Notes: generated by a model from the letters alone, not told the origin. Counted from the stretch's first letter, positions 8,923-18,414 are shown. The stretch: 64,000 nucleotides of DNA from JABFRG01 sp038210445 (GCA_038210445.1 JBBQWQ010000005.1:146131-210130), one strand, 5' to 3'. Numbers and translations are program-made.

Positions 8923-9849
8923 TCAGTCGGTGCCCCAGCGCCAGCGCAGCCCGAGCTCGGTAAAGTCGCTGTCGAGGAGCCCCAAGTCGTCGGGGCTGAC
9001 AACGCGCGGAACGAACGAGCCCCGCACCTCGAAGGTGCGGCTCAGGGCCAGGCGCAGGATGGGCCCCACCCGCACCAACGTGGTCTTGCGCTCGAGGACG
9101 TGCACGAAGTCGCCCACCAGGCCTACCGAGATCTGTCCGTGGTCGCCGAAGCGGAGGCTGTAGCCCACGCGTCCACGAAGCACCCACGGCGGGTCGACGA
9201 TGATCCGCAGAGACTCTTCGAACACGTTCTGGTTCGACGGTACGTTGGGCAGATACGAGACGCTGGCCAACAGCAGAACGTCGCCCGGACCCGCCGGAAT
9301 GTCGGCGTTGGCTTCAGTCTCGAGCGTCAGCGTGGTGGCCGAAGGAAGCGTCGTCGACTCCAGATCGAGACGCGTGTACACATCACGCTTTTGGAGGAAG
9401 GAGTGCTGGAACGCAGCAAAGTACCGGCCCCCGACGCGAATGTCGAAGTGTGGCAGCGCCAGTCGCACGCCGCCGTACACGCCAGCGCCCGGCCCTGCAA
9501 TGGTCGGGTTGGCGTCGATGCCAAACCACGTATCGTGCGGTCTGCCGTAGCCCACCGAAGCGCGCGGGCGCACGTAGATGAATCCGACGTCGATGGTGGA
9601 CGCGAAGAAGAGCCGGGCGTTGCCCTCGTGCCAGCTCCGCTTCATGCTGCTGTCTACGAGCGCGTCGAAGAAGCCGGCCTTTCGCGGCTCGTCGTTGGCC
9701 ACGTCCGCCGGGTCCTTCTTCGGAGCAACCTTGGGCGTGGGCGAAGTGTCGTCGCTGGGCGCCGCGCCGTCGGCTGCGCGCGCGGCCATGGCGTAGGTGT
9801 AGGTAGCCAGCGCGAAGACCCACGCGACTGCTGCGAGCCGTCGCCGCAT
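8923..9849 (-). CDS. Secreted envelope protein, probable beta-barrel
   Basis: A 308-residue protein of unknown function. The signal peptide follows MRRRLAAVAWVFALATYTYA, then a charged Pro/Asp/Lys linker, then an alternating, Gly/Tyr-rich C-terminal part (for example GIDANPTIAGPGAGVYGG and ALSRTFEVRGSFVPRVV) that reads like membrane beta-strands. The ATG at 9849 overlaps the stop of the PAP2 gene by one base (TGATG), so the pair is one operon. Its neighbour suggests a role in envelope lipid or barrel assembly, but nothing in the sequence defines it. Confidence 0.65.
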   Translation of the reverse strand: MRRRLAAVAWVFALATYTYAMAARAADGAAPSDDTSPTPKVAPKKDPADVANDEPRKAGFFDALVDSSMKRSWHEGNARLFFASTIDVGFIYVRPRASVGYGRPHDTWFGIDANPTIAGPGAGVYGGVRLALPHFDIRVGGRYFAAFQHSFLQKRDVYTRLDLESTTLPSATTLTLETEANADIPAGPGDVLLLASVSYLPNVPSNQNVFEESLRIIVDPPWVLRGRVGYSLRFGDHGQISVGLVGDFVHVLERKTTLVRVGPILRLALSRTFEVRGSFVPRVVSPDDLGLLDSDFTELGLRWRWGTD

Positions 9850-10973
9850 CAGAAGGCCCCCGTTACGCTGGCGCCGGTGCCGGTAGGGACGATCTGCATC
9901 TCCACGCCGGCTGCGCGGGCGGTGGTGCGGAAGCCCTTGTAGTGGAGCCACGGGACCACCAGCCCCACCGTGGTGCCCACCAGGGCGCCGGTGATGACGT
10001 CGGACGGGTAGTGCATGTCGCCCACCACGCGCAGCGTCGCAGCGCCCCCTGCCACCAGGTAGCCCACGACGCACGAGCCGATGTCGGCCGCCTTGCTGCC
10101 CAGGAGGTCGAGCCGCAGGTGGTGGGAACAGATGAGGCCCGCCGCGGTGAACGAGAAGGCCGCGTGCCCGCTGAAGAAGCTGCGGTAGCGGCCGGTGGTG
10201 GTGCAGTCGATGGTGGCGCCCGGCAGTTCGCCGTCGCAGATGCGGCCGTAGGGTCGCTCTCTCGCTGCGAACACGTTGGTGATGCCCTGGAGCGAACCGG
10301 TGATGGCGAAGGCCTCGGCGTCGATGAGCGCCATCTGCCGCGCCACGTCGGCGTTGCCGCGAAACCACCACGCGGATACCAGGGCGTCGATGAAGAATGG
10401 ATAGGTGGTGGCCAGCGACAGGAACACGTCGCTCACGTCGCGCGCCACGTAGCGGCCCTCGAACGTCGAAGCGCGGAGCACCGAACGCGCGCTCTCGTCG
10501 AAGAGAATGCCGCCTGCGCGTCGATTCGAGGAGAAGGGCGGCAAGATGGCGGCGGCCAGCGTGATGGCGCCGCCCACGCCGGTGAGGATGAGGTTGCCGA
10601 TGCCGAATCGAGCGTAAGAGCGATCCCAAACCAGCTCGGGCAGGTTCTTCCGAAGGTTCTCGGCGCCGGTTGCCACCGAGCCGTCGAAGGCCGCGCGGCG
10701 CACGGGTCCGCGCGGGGTCTCGAGGGTGGTGGTGGCCGGCACGCTATCGGGCGCGGGCGCGGGCGCGAGTGCGAGCGCGGGCGCGGGCGCGGGTGCGCTC
10801 GGTGGGGTTGGGCTAGCGGCGGGCGGCGGAACCGCGGGGCCCCACGTGGCCGGTGCGCCGAGGTCCGGCGCGGCTCCGGCAGCGGGCTCGTCGGCCCTGG
10901 CGGGCGAGGCCCAGGCCGCGCACGCTCCCGCGGCCAACGCGACGAACACCCGCACTCTACACCGGCTCGGCAC
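9849..10973 (-). CDS. PAP2-family membrane phosphatase
   Basis: Phosphatidic-acid-phosphatase-type acid phosphatase, probably acting on lipid phosphates at the outer face of the inner membrane. The three PAP2 motifs are in order: an R..RP site in FAARERPYGR, the central FFSGHAAF (catalytic His), and RVVGDMHYPSDVITG with the second His and Asp. Several hydrophobic helices surround them (ILTGVGGAITLAAAILPP, VGYLVAGGAATL). A signal-like N-terminus (FVALAAGACAAWASPARA) is followed by a long Ala/Pro linker encoded by repeated GCGGGC bases. The GTG at 10973 is uncertain; a GTG at 10955 would give a more compact signal peptide. First gene of a two-gene operon. Confidence 0.82.
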   Translation of the reverse strand: MPSRCRVRVFVALAAGACAAWASPARADEPAAGAAPDLGAPATWGPAVPPPAASPTPPSAPAPAPALALAPAPAPDSVPATTTLETPRGPVRRAAFDGSVATGAENLRKNLPELVWDRSYARFGIGNLILTGVGGAITLAAAILPPFSSNRRAGGILFDESARSVLRASTFEGRYVARDVSDVFLSLATTYPFFIDALVSAWWFRGNADVARQMALIDAEAFAITGSLQGITNVFAARERPYGRICDGELPGATIDCTTTGRYRSFFSGHAAFSFTAAGLICSHHLRLDLLGSKAADIGSCVVGYLVAGGAATLRVVGDMHYPSDVITGALVGTTVGLVVPWLHYKGFRTTARAAGVEMQIVPTGTGASVTGAF

Positions 10974-11144
10974 GCGCGGACCCTACCGCATCCCTTGCCG
11001 CTGCGGCGCCCAAAGCGCGCGAAAATGCCCACAATCCACGCATGTGCTCCGTGCGCACCCGCGGCAGCGCCGACACTCACGCCCCCAAGCGTACCGAAGA
11101 AACGGCGAAACCGCGGGGTCGAAGGCGCGTATACTGGTCTTCGA

Positions 11145-11831
11145 ATGCCCTCACGTCGCCGCGCGCTCCTCGGGCTCTCGCTCTTCGTTTCGCTCACCGC
11201 GTTCGGACTGGGGTGCTCCGCCTCCGCCTCCGATAGCGCGGCCGCAGACGACGACGGCGACAGCGGCGAATCAGACATCTCGGCCTCGCTCGACATCGCC
11301 CGCATCGCGGGCCCGGTGGGCCTGCCCAAGAAGCCGTGGAACCAGCCGGACTCTCGCGGCTGGTTCGGCGAAAAGGGAATGTGCGGCCCCACCTCGGCGG
11401 CCAATCTCCTTCTCATGTACGGTACACTCGTGTCGCCGCAGCAGGCCTACGAGGGCGGGGTACACTCGGCGGTGGGCACCCTGCCGAACCGCCAGGAGAT
11501 CTACCTCGACCGCGACTTTCCGAACCTCGCGTGCGACTACGATCACGCCGAGAGCACCGCGTTCTTGCGCGAATCGGTGGTCGCCGGCCGCCCCGTCAAC
11601 ATCATGATCGGCATGGGCGGCACCTCGGCCCACTGGGTCACCGTGGTGGGCGCGCGTTTCGACGCGCGGTCGAGCGAGTGGAAGTACATCGTGATGACCT
11701 GGGGCCGCTACGGCGAGATCGGCGAAGCCAAGCTCGCGCCCAACTGGGCGAGCGGTTACGCCGGACGCAACCCCTACGTGCGCTGCGCTCCCAAGTCGCG
11801 CTACACCCTTCCCTGGTCGCCGCCCCGGTAG
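11145..11831 (+). CDS. C39-like cysteine peptidase lipoprotein
   Basis: A 228-residue exported protein. The signal sequence ends in a lipobox (LTAFGLGC), so it is probably lipid-anchored. The mature domain fits the peptidase C39_2 papain-like fold: catalytic Cys in EKGMCGPTSAANLLLMYG, His in GGTSAHWVTVVGA, and a WGRYGE segment that probably supplies the third residue. It is not fused to a transporter, so it is not a classical bacteriocin-processing C39 exporter. It is transcribed divergently from the PAP2 operon and converges on the barrel gene at 12005. The start at 11145 is chosen for the signal peptide. The substrate is unknown. Confidence 0.78.
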   Translation: MPSRRRALLGLSLFVSLTAFGLGCSASASDSAAADDDGDSGESDISASLDIARIAGPVGLPKKPWNQPDSRGWFGEKGMCGPTSAANLLLMYGTLVSPQQAYEGGVHSAVGTLPNRQEIYLDRDFPNLACDYDHAESTAFLRESVVAGRPVNIMIGMGGTSAHWVTVVGARFDARSSEWKYIVMTWGRYGEIGEAKLAPNWASGYAGRNPYVRCAPKSRYTLPWSPPR

Positions 11832-11956
11832 AGCGAGCGCGCCTGCTCGAGGCCCGCCCTACTGGGCAAGTTGGGCGCTGCGCATCCGGAGTGGGTGTCT
11901 CGCCTCAACGCCCTTTGAATCGGCTACGCACCCGCTCCGCTTCCGCCACGCTCGCG

Positions 11957-11989
11957 CGTTGGCCAGCCACTGGCCGGCCAAGGCCAACG
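11957..11989. terminator. Hairpin between convergent genes
   Basis: CGTTGGCC at 11957-11964 pairs with GGCCAACG at 11982-11989, with further self-complementary GGCCA/TGGCC bases in the loop. It sits between the convergent genes ending at 11831 and 12005. There is no long T-tract on either side, so factor-independent termination is only a possibility. Confidence 0.4.
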
Positions 11990-12004
11990 TCGGCGCGTCG
12001 CTTC

Positions 12005-13258
12005 TCAGAAGTAGTACGAAAGGCGCGCGTGGGCGAAGTTGTCGTTGGCGAAGGCGCCTTCGAGCTTGACGCTCGGGGCCAAAAACAAGTTCCCGTCGAT
12101 CGAGACTTTCCAGTGATCGCCAAAGCGACGACTGACGATCAGCTTGCCGAAGGTGGTTCCGTCCGTCACGTCGACCAACGCCCCCGCGAAGAGCTCCGTG
12201 TTCGAGGTGTCGTTGAACGCCAGTCGAACCCCCACGAAGGCGTCGTGGTCGAAGAAGGTGGGAGCCGCATCGCGGGGCCGCGTGTCGAAAACGAACTCCG
12301 TCGCGAAGGTGAGATCGGCGTCTCCCACGAAGCCCTGAAATGTGTAGTCTGCACCTACGCCGCCGCCGCCAAAGAGCCGAAAAGCCTCGGACCAGGCCCG
12401 CACGAACCCTTCCGCCTTGAAAACGAAGGAGCCCCGCGTCCACTGCGCGTCGAGCGACCCCTGGTGCATCAGATCGTAGCGGGGCGCGACTTGTCCGGTG
12501 CTCAGCTCGGCGATGAAGCGCGGCTCCCGCGACAGACCGGTGAAGAGCCCCACGTTCAAGTCGAGATCCCCGAGGTTGAGCCCCAGCCGCGCAGCGCCGC
12601 TCGGATGAAACCGCCCGTAGTTCGACTCGAACTGGGGCGCCCCGGTATCGATAACCGCCGGGAAGCGCAGACGACCGGCGACTCCCGGAAAGGTTCGGTC
12701 GCGAAAATAGGGCAAGTAGTAGAGCCGAAGGGAGACCTTCTCGGTGATCCACCCGAGCGACACATAGGGCTGACCAAGCTTCGCGGTGCCATCGCTCGCT
12801 TCCACGAAGTCGACTTGGTTGAGCACATCGACCGGCCGGTAGGACTCGAGCGCCCCCCAGGTGAACGTGCCCGCGCCGAGGCTTGCCTCGAAGTGCTCGA
12901 GCGAAAGGGTGTAGCTCCCCTCTCGCAGGTCGGGGTGCGAACGACGCTCGTCGATCGGATCGAGGCGATAGAAGGGTTTTAGCTTGAAAGTGTGCTTCTC
13001 GTTCTTCGTCTTGAATTTGAATTCGGGCTCGGCCATGAGCGAAACCCCGATGCCAAGGTCCTGACCCGCGTACTTGGGGCGTTGGAAGAAGAGGCGTCCA
13101 TCGGCCGCCACCTGACCCGCGACCTCCACGCCCTTGCTCTTGGCTACCGCGTCCGGCGCGGCTACGCCCCCCTCGCCTTCGGCCGCGTCGGCGCGCGCAT
13201 TCGTGACAACGAGCGTCGCAACCACCGCAACCGACCAAAAGGAGAATCTTCGAAACAT
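12005..13258 (-). CDS. Outer-membrane beta-barrel of an RND/MMPL cluster
   Basis: A 417-residue exported protein with a signal peptide (FSFWSVAVVATLVVTNARADA) and a mature chain made of amphipathic strands that ends with the aromatic LSYYF, as expected for a barrel inserted by BAM. Long aromatic strand pairs (VSLRLYYLPYFRDRTFPG, GFVGDADLTFATEFVF) resemble the DUF1302-like barrels found with MMPL transporters. It is last in a minus-strand operon, 40 bases after the LolA-like gene. The likely role, inferred from context, is an outer-membrane channel or acceptor for the lipid carried by the RND pump. Confidence 0.75.
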   Translation of the reverse strand: MFRRFSFWSVAVVATLVVTNARADAAEGEGGVAAPDAVAKSKGVEVAGQVAADGRLFFQRPKYAGQDLGIGVSLMAEPEFKFKTKNEKHTFKLKPFYRLDPIDERRSHPDLREGSYTLSLEHFEASLGAGTFTWGALESYRPVDVLNQVDFVEASDGTAKLGQPYVSLGWITEKVSLRLYYLPYFRDRTFPGVAGRLRFPAVIDTGAPQFESNYGRFHPSGAARLGLNLGDLDLNVGLFTGLSREPRFIAELSTGQVAPRYDLMHQGSLDAQWTRGSFVFKAEGFVRAWSEAFRLFGGGGVGADYTFQGFVGDADLTFATEFVFDTRPRDAAPTFFDHDAFVGVRLAFNDTSNTELFAGALVDVTDGTTFGKLIVSRRFGDHWKVSIDGNLFLAPSVKLEGAFANDNFAHARLSYYF

Positions 13259-13298
13259 GGAGCGCGACGTCTACCAGTCCTCGGCGGCGGCGCGAACT

Positions 13299-14129
13299 TC
13301 AGGACCCGAGCTTGCCGGTCGAGAAGTCGTTGGCGGAGTAGCCGTTGTCGAGCCGCATCGACAGGAACGTAATGACGGTGCTCTTGCTCGACTGGTGATT
13401 CTTCATGGTCCAGGAATGTGCGCGCCAGAACTTGCCCTTCATCTTCTGGTAGTTGCCATAAGAAAGGGTTTTCAGCTTGGCGCCCTTACGATCGAAAAAC
13501 TCGGTGGTGAAGACGCGAAACTCGACGGTATCGATGTGGAGCACGCGCTTCGAGTAGGCCGATGCACTGTCTTTTGGGGTGGCCTCTACTGCGAAGCACT
13601 GGAGCTCCTTGGGAGCCGATGCGCCGCAGCCTTCGGTACCAAGAAGCTTCCAGTTGTACTTGCGGCCGTCGCTCGCGGTCAGGTCTTCGAACGAAAACTC
13701 CGAGCCGACGAAGGAGCCCGAGCGGTTGGCCGAGGTGATGCGCTTCACCCGCTTCATCGACGGAAGGTAGAGCCATTGCTCGTCCTCATCTCCCACCGCG
13801 GGGTGCGAGAGCACGGCGGTGCCCTTCACATCGGCCGGACTGTCGAAGGTAATCAGCGAATAGTCGCCGGCGTTTGCGGCGGGCTTCTCCAAGAGCTTCA
13901 GCGTGAAGCGACGCTTGGACTCGCCGCCATCGGCGTCGCGGAGCACCATTTCGACATCGCCTCCAAGGTCTTTGAAGCCGGCATTTCGTCCCGCGAGCTC
14001 CCCCGCGACCGCGCGCCCCTTGTCCTCCGCAGAAGGCAGGCCAGCTATCTCTTCCGCAGTCTTCGCCTCCGCGTTGCGAGCGGCGAGCACGGCGAAGGCG
14101 ACACCACAAAGGATCCACGTTGATTTCAT
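13299..14129 (-). CDS. Periplasmic LolA-like outer-membrane sorting protein
   Basis: A 276-residue periplasmic carrier. Signal peptide MKSTWILCGVAFAVLAARNAEA, then a LolA/LolB-like half-barrel: alternating strands with the family pattern VAILSHP-like/EQWLYLPSMKRVKRI, SFVGSEFSFEDLTA, and a YGNYQKMKGKFWRAHSWTM end. Members of this pfam17131-like group sit next to MMPL transporters and are thought to shuttle lipids or lipoproteins. The ATG overlaps the transporter stop by four bases (14126-14129). The start is chosen for the signal peptide. Confidence 0.82.
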   Translation of the reverse strand: MKSTWILCGVAFAVLAARNAEAKTAEEIAGLPSAEDKGRAVAGELAGRNAGFKDLGGDVEMVLRDADGGESKRRFTLKLLEKPAANAGDYSLITFDSPADVKGTAVLSHPAVGDEDEQWLYLPSMKRVKRITSANRSGSFVGSEFSFEDLTASDGRKYNWKLLGTEGCGASAPKELQCFAVEATPKDSASAYSKRVLHIDTVEFRVFTTEFFDRKGAKLKTLSYGNYQKMKGKFWRAHSWTMKNHQSSKSTVITFLSMRLDNGYSANDFSTGKLGS

Positions 14130-16570
14130 GACACACCTATTTGGAGAGAGGGCACCGATGCGCTGTTGGAAGTGAAAGCGGGCAAAGGAGATTCGCCACG
14201 CTCGTCGACCTCGGCCTGCGAAGTCGGCCTTCTCGCGCTGAAGGCCACGACCAGCGCCGGGGCGAGAATGAGGTCGGCGGTGGGCGCCACGCTCACGATG
14301 ATGACGGAGAGCCAGCCGAGGTAGCTCGTCATCTGGAACGAAGAGAAGCACAACACGCCAAATCCCATCACGAGGATCACGCTGGTGCCGATCATGGCAG
14401 GACCCACGTGGGCGAGGGTTTTGCGCATCGCAGCCTCAGGCGTGAGCCGAGTGTCGGCTAGCGTGCTCTTGTACTTGGTCAAAAAATGAATAGTGTCGTC
14501 GACGATAATGCCGAGGCTGATGCTGCCGGCAACCGAGGCAACGATGTTCATCTGCCCCACGCAGAGCTTCCAGAGCCCGTATCCGAGCACGATGGGAATC
14601 ACATTGGGAATCACGCTGAGCAAGCCGAGCTTCAAGCTGCGAAGCACGACAATCATGCAGATCGAGATAAGCGCGAGCGAGACAAAGTCGCCCTGAACCA
14701 TGCTGCGGGCGTTGCGATCGCTGAGCTCGGAGAAGATCACGACCGGTCCGGTGGCTTGCGCCCACATCGGATTGGGGGTGTGGTCGTGCAACCAGGTTTC
14801 CGCGCGTCGCGTGAACGTGGTCATCTGCTTGGTCGACATATCTCTCACGGTCACCGTCAGTCGCGCGGCCGACTTGTCGACATTGACGCGATCGGTGAGG
14901 TCTAGACCGGAGGGTAGCCCCATTTCGTAGACCAGCAAGTTTTGCGCCGACGCTTCGCGGGTGTCGGGAACGCGGTATTCTGCTGGAGAGTCGCCGTTGA
15001 CTACTTGGTTGATACGCTTGTGGATGTCGGCGATGCTGTACACGTGCTCGACCTCGGGCTGCGCGCGGAGCCACAGTGCAAATGCGTCGAGGCTCTTCAG
15101 GTACGTGGGGTCGATGGTGCCCTGCGGCTCACCGCTTGCGACCTGAAACTCCAGGCGATAGATGCCCGAGAGGTTCTTGAGGGTGAAGTCGGCGTCGCGG
15201 CGAAACTCGATGGATTCATCGAAGTATTTGATGAACTGATCGTTGGTTTCGAGGCGCGAGGCGCCGAGTCCAGCCACGGCCGTCACGACGGCGGCGCCGG
15301 CGAGCACCCACACCCGGCGCCGCACCACGAAGTCGGAGAGGCGCGCCATTGCGCTGCTGTAGCCCTCAGGCTTCGCAGCACGCTTGGAGGCGTGAATCGG
15401 TAAGATTGCGAGGAGCGCCGGGAGCAGCGTGAACGAGAACAGGAAGGCCATCGACACACCGAAGCAGGTCATGTTGGCGAGATGGCGGACGGGAGGCGCT
15501 TCGGAGTAGTTGAGGCAGAGAAAACCTACGATGGTGGTGAGCCAGGTGTAGGTGATGGCTTCCAGGTTGGACTTGAGCGAATTCGCAATGGCGGAGCTCT
15601 TGGAGTGCCCATCCCGCATCGCGTCCATGACAGCAAGCACCACGTGTACGCCGTCGGCCACCGCAACCGTGAGAACGATCATGGGGGCAGCAACGCAGGG
15701 GGGCGAAAGCGGATACTTGCAGAAGCCGGCAAAAGCCATCGTCATCGCTGCGGAGAGTCCGATAATGGCTCCGACCGAGAGCGTTGCGAGCAGGCTGCGC
15801 ATTACGATCACCATGCCGATGAGCATGACCAACGCCATCAGCGGCATCATCACCGAAAGGTCGCGCACCGACGCCTGCATGAATGCGTCGTTCATGAACG
15901 CCATCCCCGATGCGCGAATGTCGAGCTCGGGGTGCTTCTGCCGCATCGACGCCACGATGCGACGCGCGGCGCCGGCGGACTCCGATACCTCATCGGGCTC
16001 CTTACCCGGGAGACGAAGGGTGATGTTGACGGCGGTCGTCTTGGAGTCCCTGGAGAGCAGGCTTCCGAAGAGGATGGGCTCATGCTCGGCGGTATCACGT
16101 ACGTGCGTCACTTCGTCTGGCGAGAGAGCGCGCGCAGGCTTCTTGACCAGCTCGGCTACGACGATGTCGTCGTCGGTGGCGCTGGCGTTCTGGTAGTTGG
16201 TGAGGGAATCCACCCGCGACGCGTAGGGGATCTTCCACCCCTGGTCCGTGAGCTCTTGCACCACCGCCAGGGTTTCTGGGGTGAAGACCGTGCCCTCTTT
16301 GGCGTTGATCACCAGGAGGACGTTGTCGGTTTTGGTGAAGACGCTCTCTAGCTTTTGAAACGCGGTGAGGCCGGGGTCTTCCTTGGAGAAGAAGATGCGA
16401 TAGTCAGTAGAGAATCGGGCCTTGGTTAGGCCAAAGGAGAATACCGCAAAGAAGAGCAGCGAGATTGCCACCACCGCTTTGCGATGGGCGACCACGAAGC
16501 AACCCAGAGCGTGACCGAGGCGAGCAAAGAGCGGGCCCGTAGCCGGCGATGTCGGAGTTGTAGAGCTCAT
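14126..16570 (-). CDS. MMPL/RND-superfamily transporter
   Basis: An 814-residue inner-membrane exporter. It has the duplicated RND plan: an N-terminal helix (AHRKAVVAISLLFFAVFSFGL), a first periplasmic domain, a block of helices (MMPLMALVMLIGMVIVMRSL, VAVADGVHVVLAVMDAM), a second periplasmic domain and a second helix block (GSISLGIIVDDTIHFLTKYK, GTSVILVMGFGVLCF). The Asp residues inside the helix blocks (VADG, VDDT) are the expected proton-relay type. The length fits the HpnN/MmpL-like group that moves lipids and hopanoids rather than the 1000-residue drug pumps. Both ends overlap neighbours by four bases. The substrate is probably a hydrophobic lipid, by family and context. Confidence 0.9.
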   Translation of the reverse strand: MSSTTPTSPATGPLFARLGHALGCFVVAHRKAVVAISLLFFAVFSFGLTKARFSTDYRIFFSKEDPGLTAFQKLESVFTKTDNVLLVINAKEGTVFTPETLAVVQELTDQGWKIPYASRVDSLTNYQNASATDDDIVVAELVKKPARALSPDEVTHVRDTAEHEPILFGSLLSRDSKTTAVNITLRLPGKEPDEVSESAGAARRIVASMRQKHPELDIRASGMAFMNDAFMQASVRDLSVMMPLMALVMLIGMVIVMRSLLATLSVGAIIGLSAAMTMAFAGFCKYPLSPPCVAAPMIVLTVAVADGVHVVLAVMDAMRDGHSKSSAIANSLKSNLEAITYTWLTTIVGFLCLNYSEAPPVRHLANMTCFGVSMAFLFSFTLLPALLAILPIHASKRAAKPEGYSSAMARLSDFVVRRRVWVLAGAAVVTAVAGLGASRLETNDQFIKYFDESIEFRRDADFTLKNLSGIYRLEFQVASGEPQGTIDPTYLKSLDAFALWLRAQPEVEHVYSIADIHKRINQVVNGDSPAEYRVPDTREASAQNLLVYEMGLPSGLDLTDRVNVDKSAARLTVTVRDMSTKQMTTFTRRAETWLHDHTPNPMWAQATGPVVIFSELSDRNARSMVQGDFVSLALISICMIVVLRSLKLGLLSVIPNVIPIVLGYGLWKLCVGQMNIVASVAGSISLGIIVDDTIHFLTKYKSTLADTRLTPEAAMRKTLAHVGPAMIGTSVILVMGFGVLCFSSFQMTSYLGWLSVIIVSVAPTADLILAPALVVAFSARRPTSQAEVDERGESPLPAFTSNSASVPSLQIGVS

Positions 16571-17301
16571 GGTTTTCCAATGATGCGGTAGGTCGACGAA
16601 GCCGCGGCGCCGCGTATGCCGATGTGGAGGACGGCCGGAACGGCGAGCACCATGGTGCACGACTCGTCGGAGCCCACTTGGTAGGGCCGGCAGTCGTAGC
16701 TGTTGATGGCCGGTGCGGAGCTCCTCTTGATATAGAGATCGGCGTCGCCGGTTCCCGTCATCACGAAGGTGTACGTTCCCGCCGGCAAGGTCGGCGTGGT
16801 GTAGCGATCGTACTGGGCACTCGTCACGGTACCGGTCGCGTCGAGTCCGAGCCAGGGCACCGAAGCGTCGACCGACGGCTCGACATCGGGCCCGGCATCG
16901 ACCGGCGTTCTCGCATCGGGGGGCGATTGGGCTGCATCGGCGACGGAGCGCGCATCTATGCCCCTTCCGCCGTCGCCGAAGACGGGGGGCACGAGATCCT
17001 CCGCCGGCGCGAGCTCGCCGCCATCGGCTTCGTCGGCCACGCAAGCGTCGATGCGACCCGCAAGGCTCGCGAGCTCGTCGCAGGTCGTGGCGTGACGGGT
17101 GACGCAGCGGGCGAAGACGCGGGTCATCCCGGTGCACGGCTTGTCCGTGAGCAGGGGGAGGCTCGCGCCACAGCGGCCAAAGACGGCCTTGGCTTGCTCG
17201 CAGACATCGCCCCCGGCGTCATCGACAGGCGCACACGCAAAGGCCACGACCACGGTCGCGAGCGCAAGCGCGGTCGCGAAGGCGAGCGGCGGGCGCATCA
17301 C
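16567..17301 (-). CDS. Cys-rich lipoprotein with a C-terminal PPC-like domain
   Basis: A 244-residue lipoprotein (lipobox VVVAFAC). Residues 30-90 contain paired cysteines (CEQAKAVFGRC, CTGMTRVFARC, CDELASL) likely in disulfides, then a low-complexity Asp/Ala/Pro linker, then a domain from about 150 (PTLPAGTYTFVMTGTGDADLYIKR) that matches bacterial pre-peptidase C-terminal (PPC) beta-sandwiches. Such domains are usually attached to secreted enzymes. The stop overlaps the transporter start by four bases and its start overlaps the upstream stop by four, so it belongs to the export operon. It may be a surface adaptor. Confidence 0.7.
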   Translation of the reverse strand: MMRPPLAFATALALATVVVAFACAPVDDAGGDVCEQAKAVFGRCGASLPLLTDKPCTGMTRVFARCVTRHATTCDELASLAGRIDACVADEADGGELAPAEDLVPPVFGDGGRGIDARSVADAAQSPPDARTPVDAGPDVEPSVDASVPWLGLDATGTVTSAQYDRYTTPTLPAGTYTFVMTGTGDADLYIKRSSAPAINSYDCRPYQVGSDESCTMVLAVPAVLHIGIRGAAASSTYRIIGKP

Positions 17302-18134
17302 AACAGGTCTCCATTGGCATCGAGGACGCCGGATAGCTCGCCTCCCGGCGTAGCTGCGGGAGGTCGATTGTAGGTGTAGTCGTCGAGCTCATGGGCCGCA
17401 GCGAGCTTGGCGAGGTCCTCCTTGGCGGCGTCGACGCGGCGACCGCTGCGGGTACGCGGGTAGCCGGAAACGGCCAGGCCGTCGGCGAAGTTCTCGAAGG
17501 GCGGGAAGCCGAGCTGCACGAGGCCAGCATCGGAGTGCACGGCTCCAAGGAAGCCGGTGAGCGCTGCGGCGCGCAGGATCTGAAAGCCGGGAGCCGTGAT
17601 CTTGTCGGCGAAGGCGCGGACCACGATGCGCTCTTTGGCATTGCGGGAGAGATCCCGAAACGGCGTCAGCGGCTTTTCGACCAACGCGAAGGCATCGAGC
17701 TGCTGGTTCATGGCGGAGCGAAAGCCGGTGGCCAGCCCGGTGAGGCTGCCGGCAACGCTCTCCGCTGCCATCGGCAGGAATCCCTGCGCAATGGCGAGGC
17801 CGACGAAGTTTTCGATACCGAGGACCTGGTCCGCGAACACTTCGCGCGCGCCAGACCTCGTGACGGCGCCGCTTTCATCGTGCTCCGCGGGGACCAACAC
17901 GTCGAAGAGCGCGTCTACATTGTCCGTGAAGATGCCCGTCTCGGGGGCATCGCCGTCCGGCTCTCGCGGCAGCGCGGGGGCCTTCGGCCCGCTGGCGTCG
18001 GCGCTGCAACCTGCTGATCCTACGGAGAAACTTCCGAACCCGAGGGCAACGAGCGCCGTGAGTGCTTGCAGCGAAGCGCGACGCGTCAGGTGGCTTTGGC
18101 CAAAACGCGCCTGGGGGGTGGATGCGGTTTTCAT
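17298..18134 (-). CDS. Tat-exported gluconate 2-dehydrogenase subunit 3-like protein
   Basis: A 278-residue protein, first gene of the minus-strand operon. The N-terminus holds a twin-arginine signal (TRRASLQALTALVALGFG) and a following Cys (GSAGC). The mature part includes NVDALFDVLVPAEHDESGA, a pattern of the gluconate 2-dehydrogenase subunit 3 family, whose members bind GMC-type flavoproteins and assist their Tat export. A GMC oxidoreductase starts divergently 280 bases away, which supports the assignment. The long insertions and lack of a cytochrome gene nearby leave the family call moderate. Confidence 0.6.
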   Translation of the reverse strand: MKTASTPQARFGQSHLTRRASLQALTALVALGFGSFSVGSAGCSADASGPKAPALPREPDGDAPETGIFTDNVDALFDVLVPAEHDESGAVTRSGAREVFADQVLGIENFVGLAIAQGFLPMAAESVAGSLTGLATGFRSAMNQQLDAFALVEKPLTPFRDLSRNAKERIVVRAFADKITAPGFQILRAAALTGFLGAVHSDAGLVQLGFPPFENFADGLAVSGYPRTRSGRRVDAAKEDLAKLAAAHELDDYTYNRPPAATPGGELSGVLDANGDLL

Positions 18135-18414
18135 GACGGGACAGCGAGTGACGCGGCCACAGCCCCGTCCGTTACAAACTCGAGAGAGGATGAGCGGATT
18201 GCCTGAACCCGGGTCCCGAAGTGTCTATTTTTGTAACGGACAGGGGCTCGCTCGCGTCGACAACGCGGATGGGAAAGATGATCCGAAACGAGCAGGGCCG
18301 GTTGCACGGGTCGTTCTCTACGGCACCTGCGACTTCGTGCACGTGTCGCTTTTGGAAACGATGTTGCGCGAACCGGTGCAAGCTCCGTTCATCGTTCGAG
18401 AGTAGACCGGCCCC
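18135..18414. promoter_or_regulatory. Divergent promoter region with TCCGTTACAAA inverted repeat
   Basis: The 280-base divergent region carries TCCGTTACAAA at 18168-18178 and its perfect reverse complement at 18230-18240, separated by 51 bases; CCCC/GGGG lies just outside each arm. The first arm is 34 bases from the minus-strand start and the second about 175 bases from the plus-strand start. Paired 11-bp half-sites like this are typical operators for a dimeric regulator that could bend or loop the DNA and control both operons together. No regulator gene lies beside it. Confidence 0.5.

Noticed and set aside
7194..9002. 602-codon minus-strand frame over the retron RT
   Set aside because: Antisense to the RT gene, with no recognisable motif; it would also read through the msd stem.
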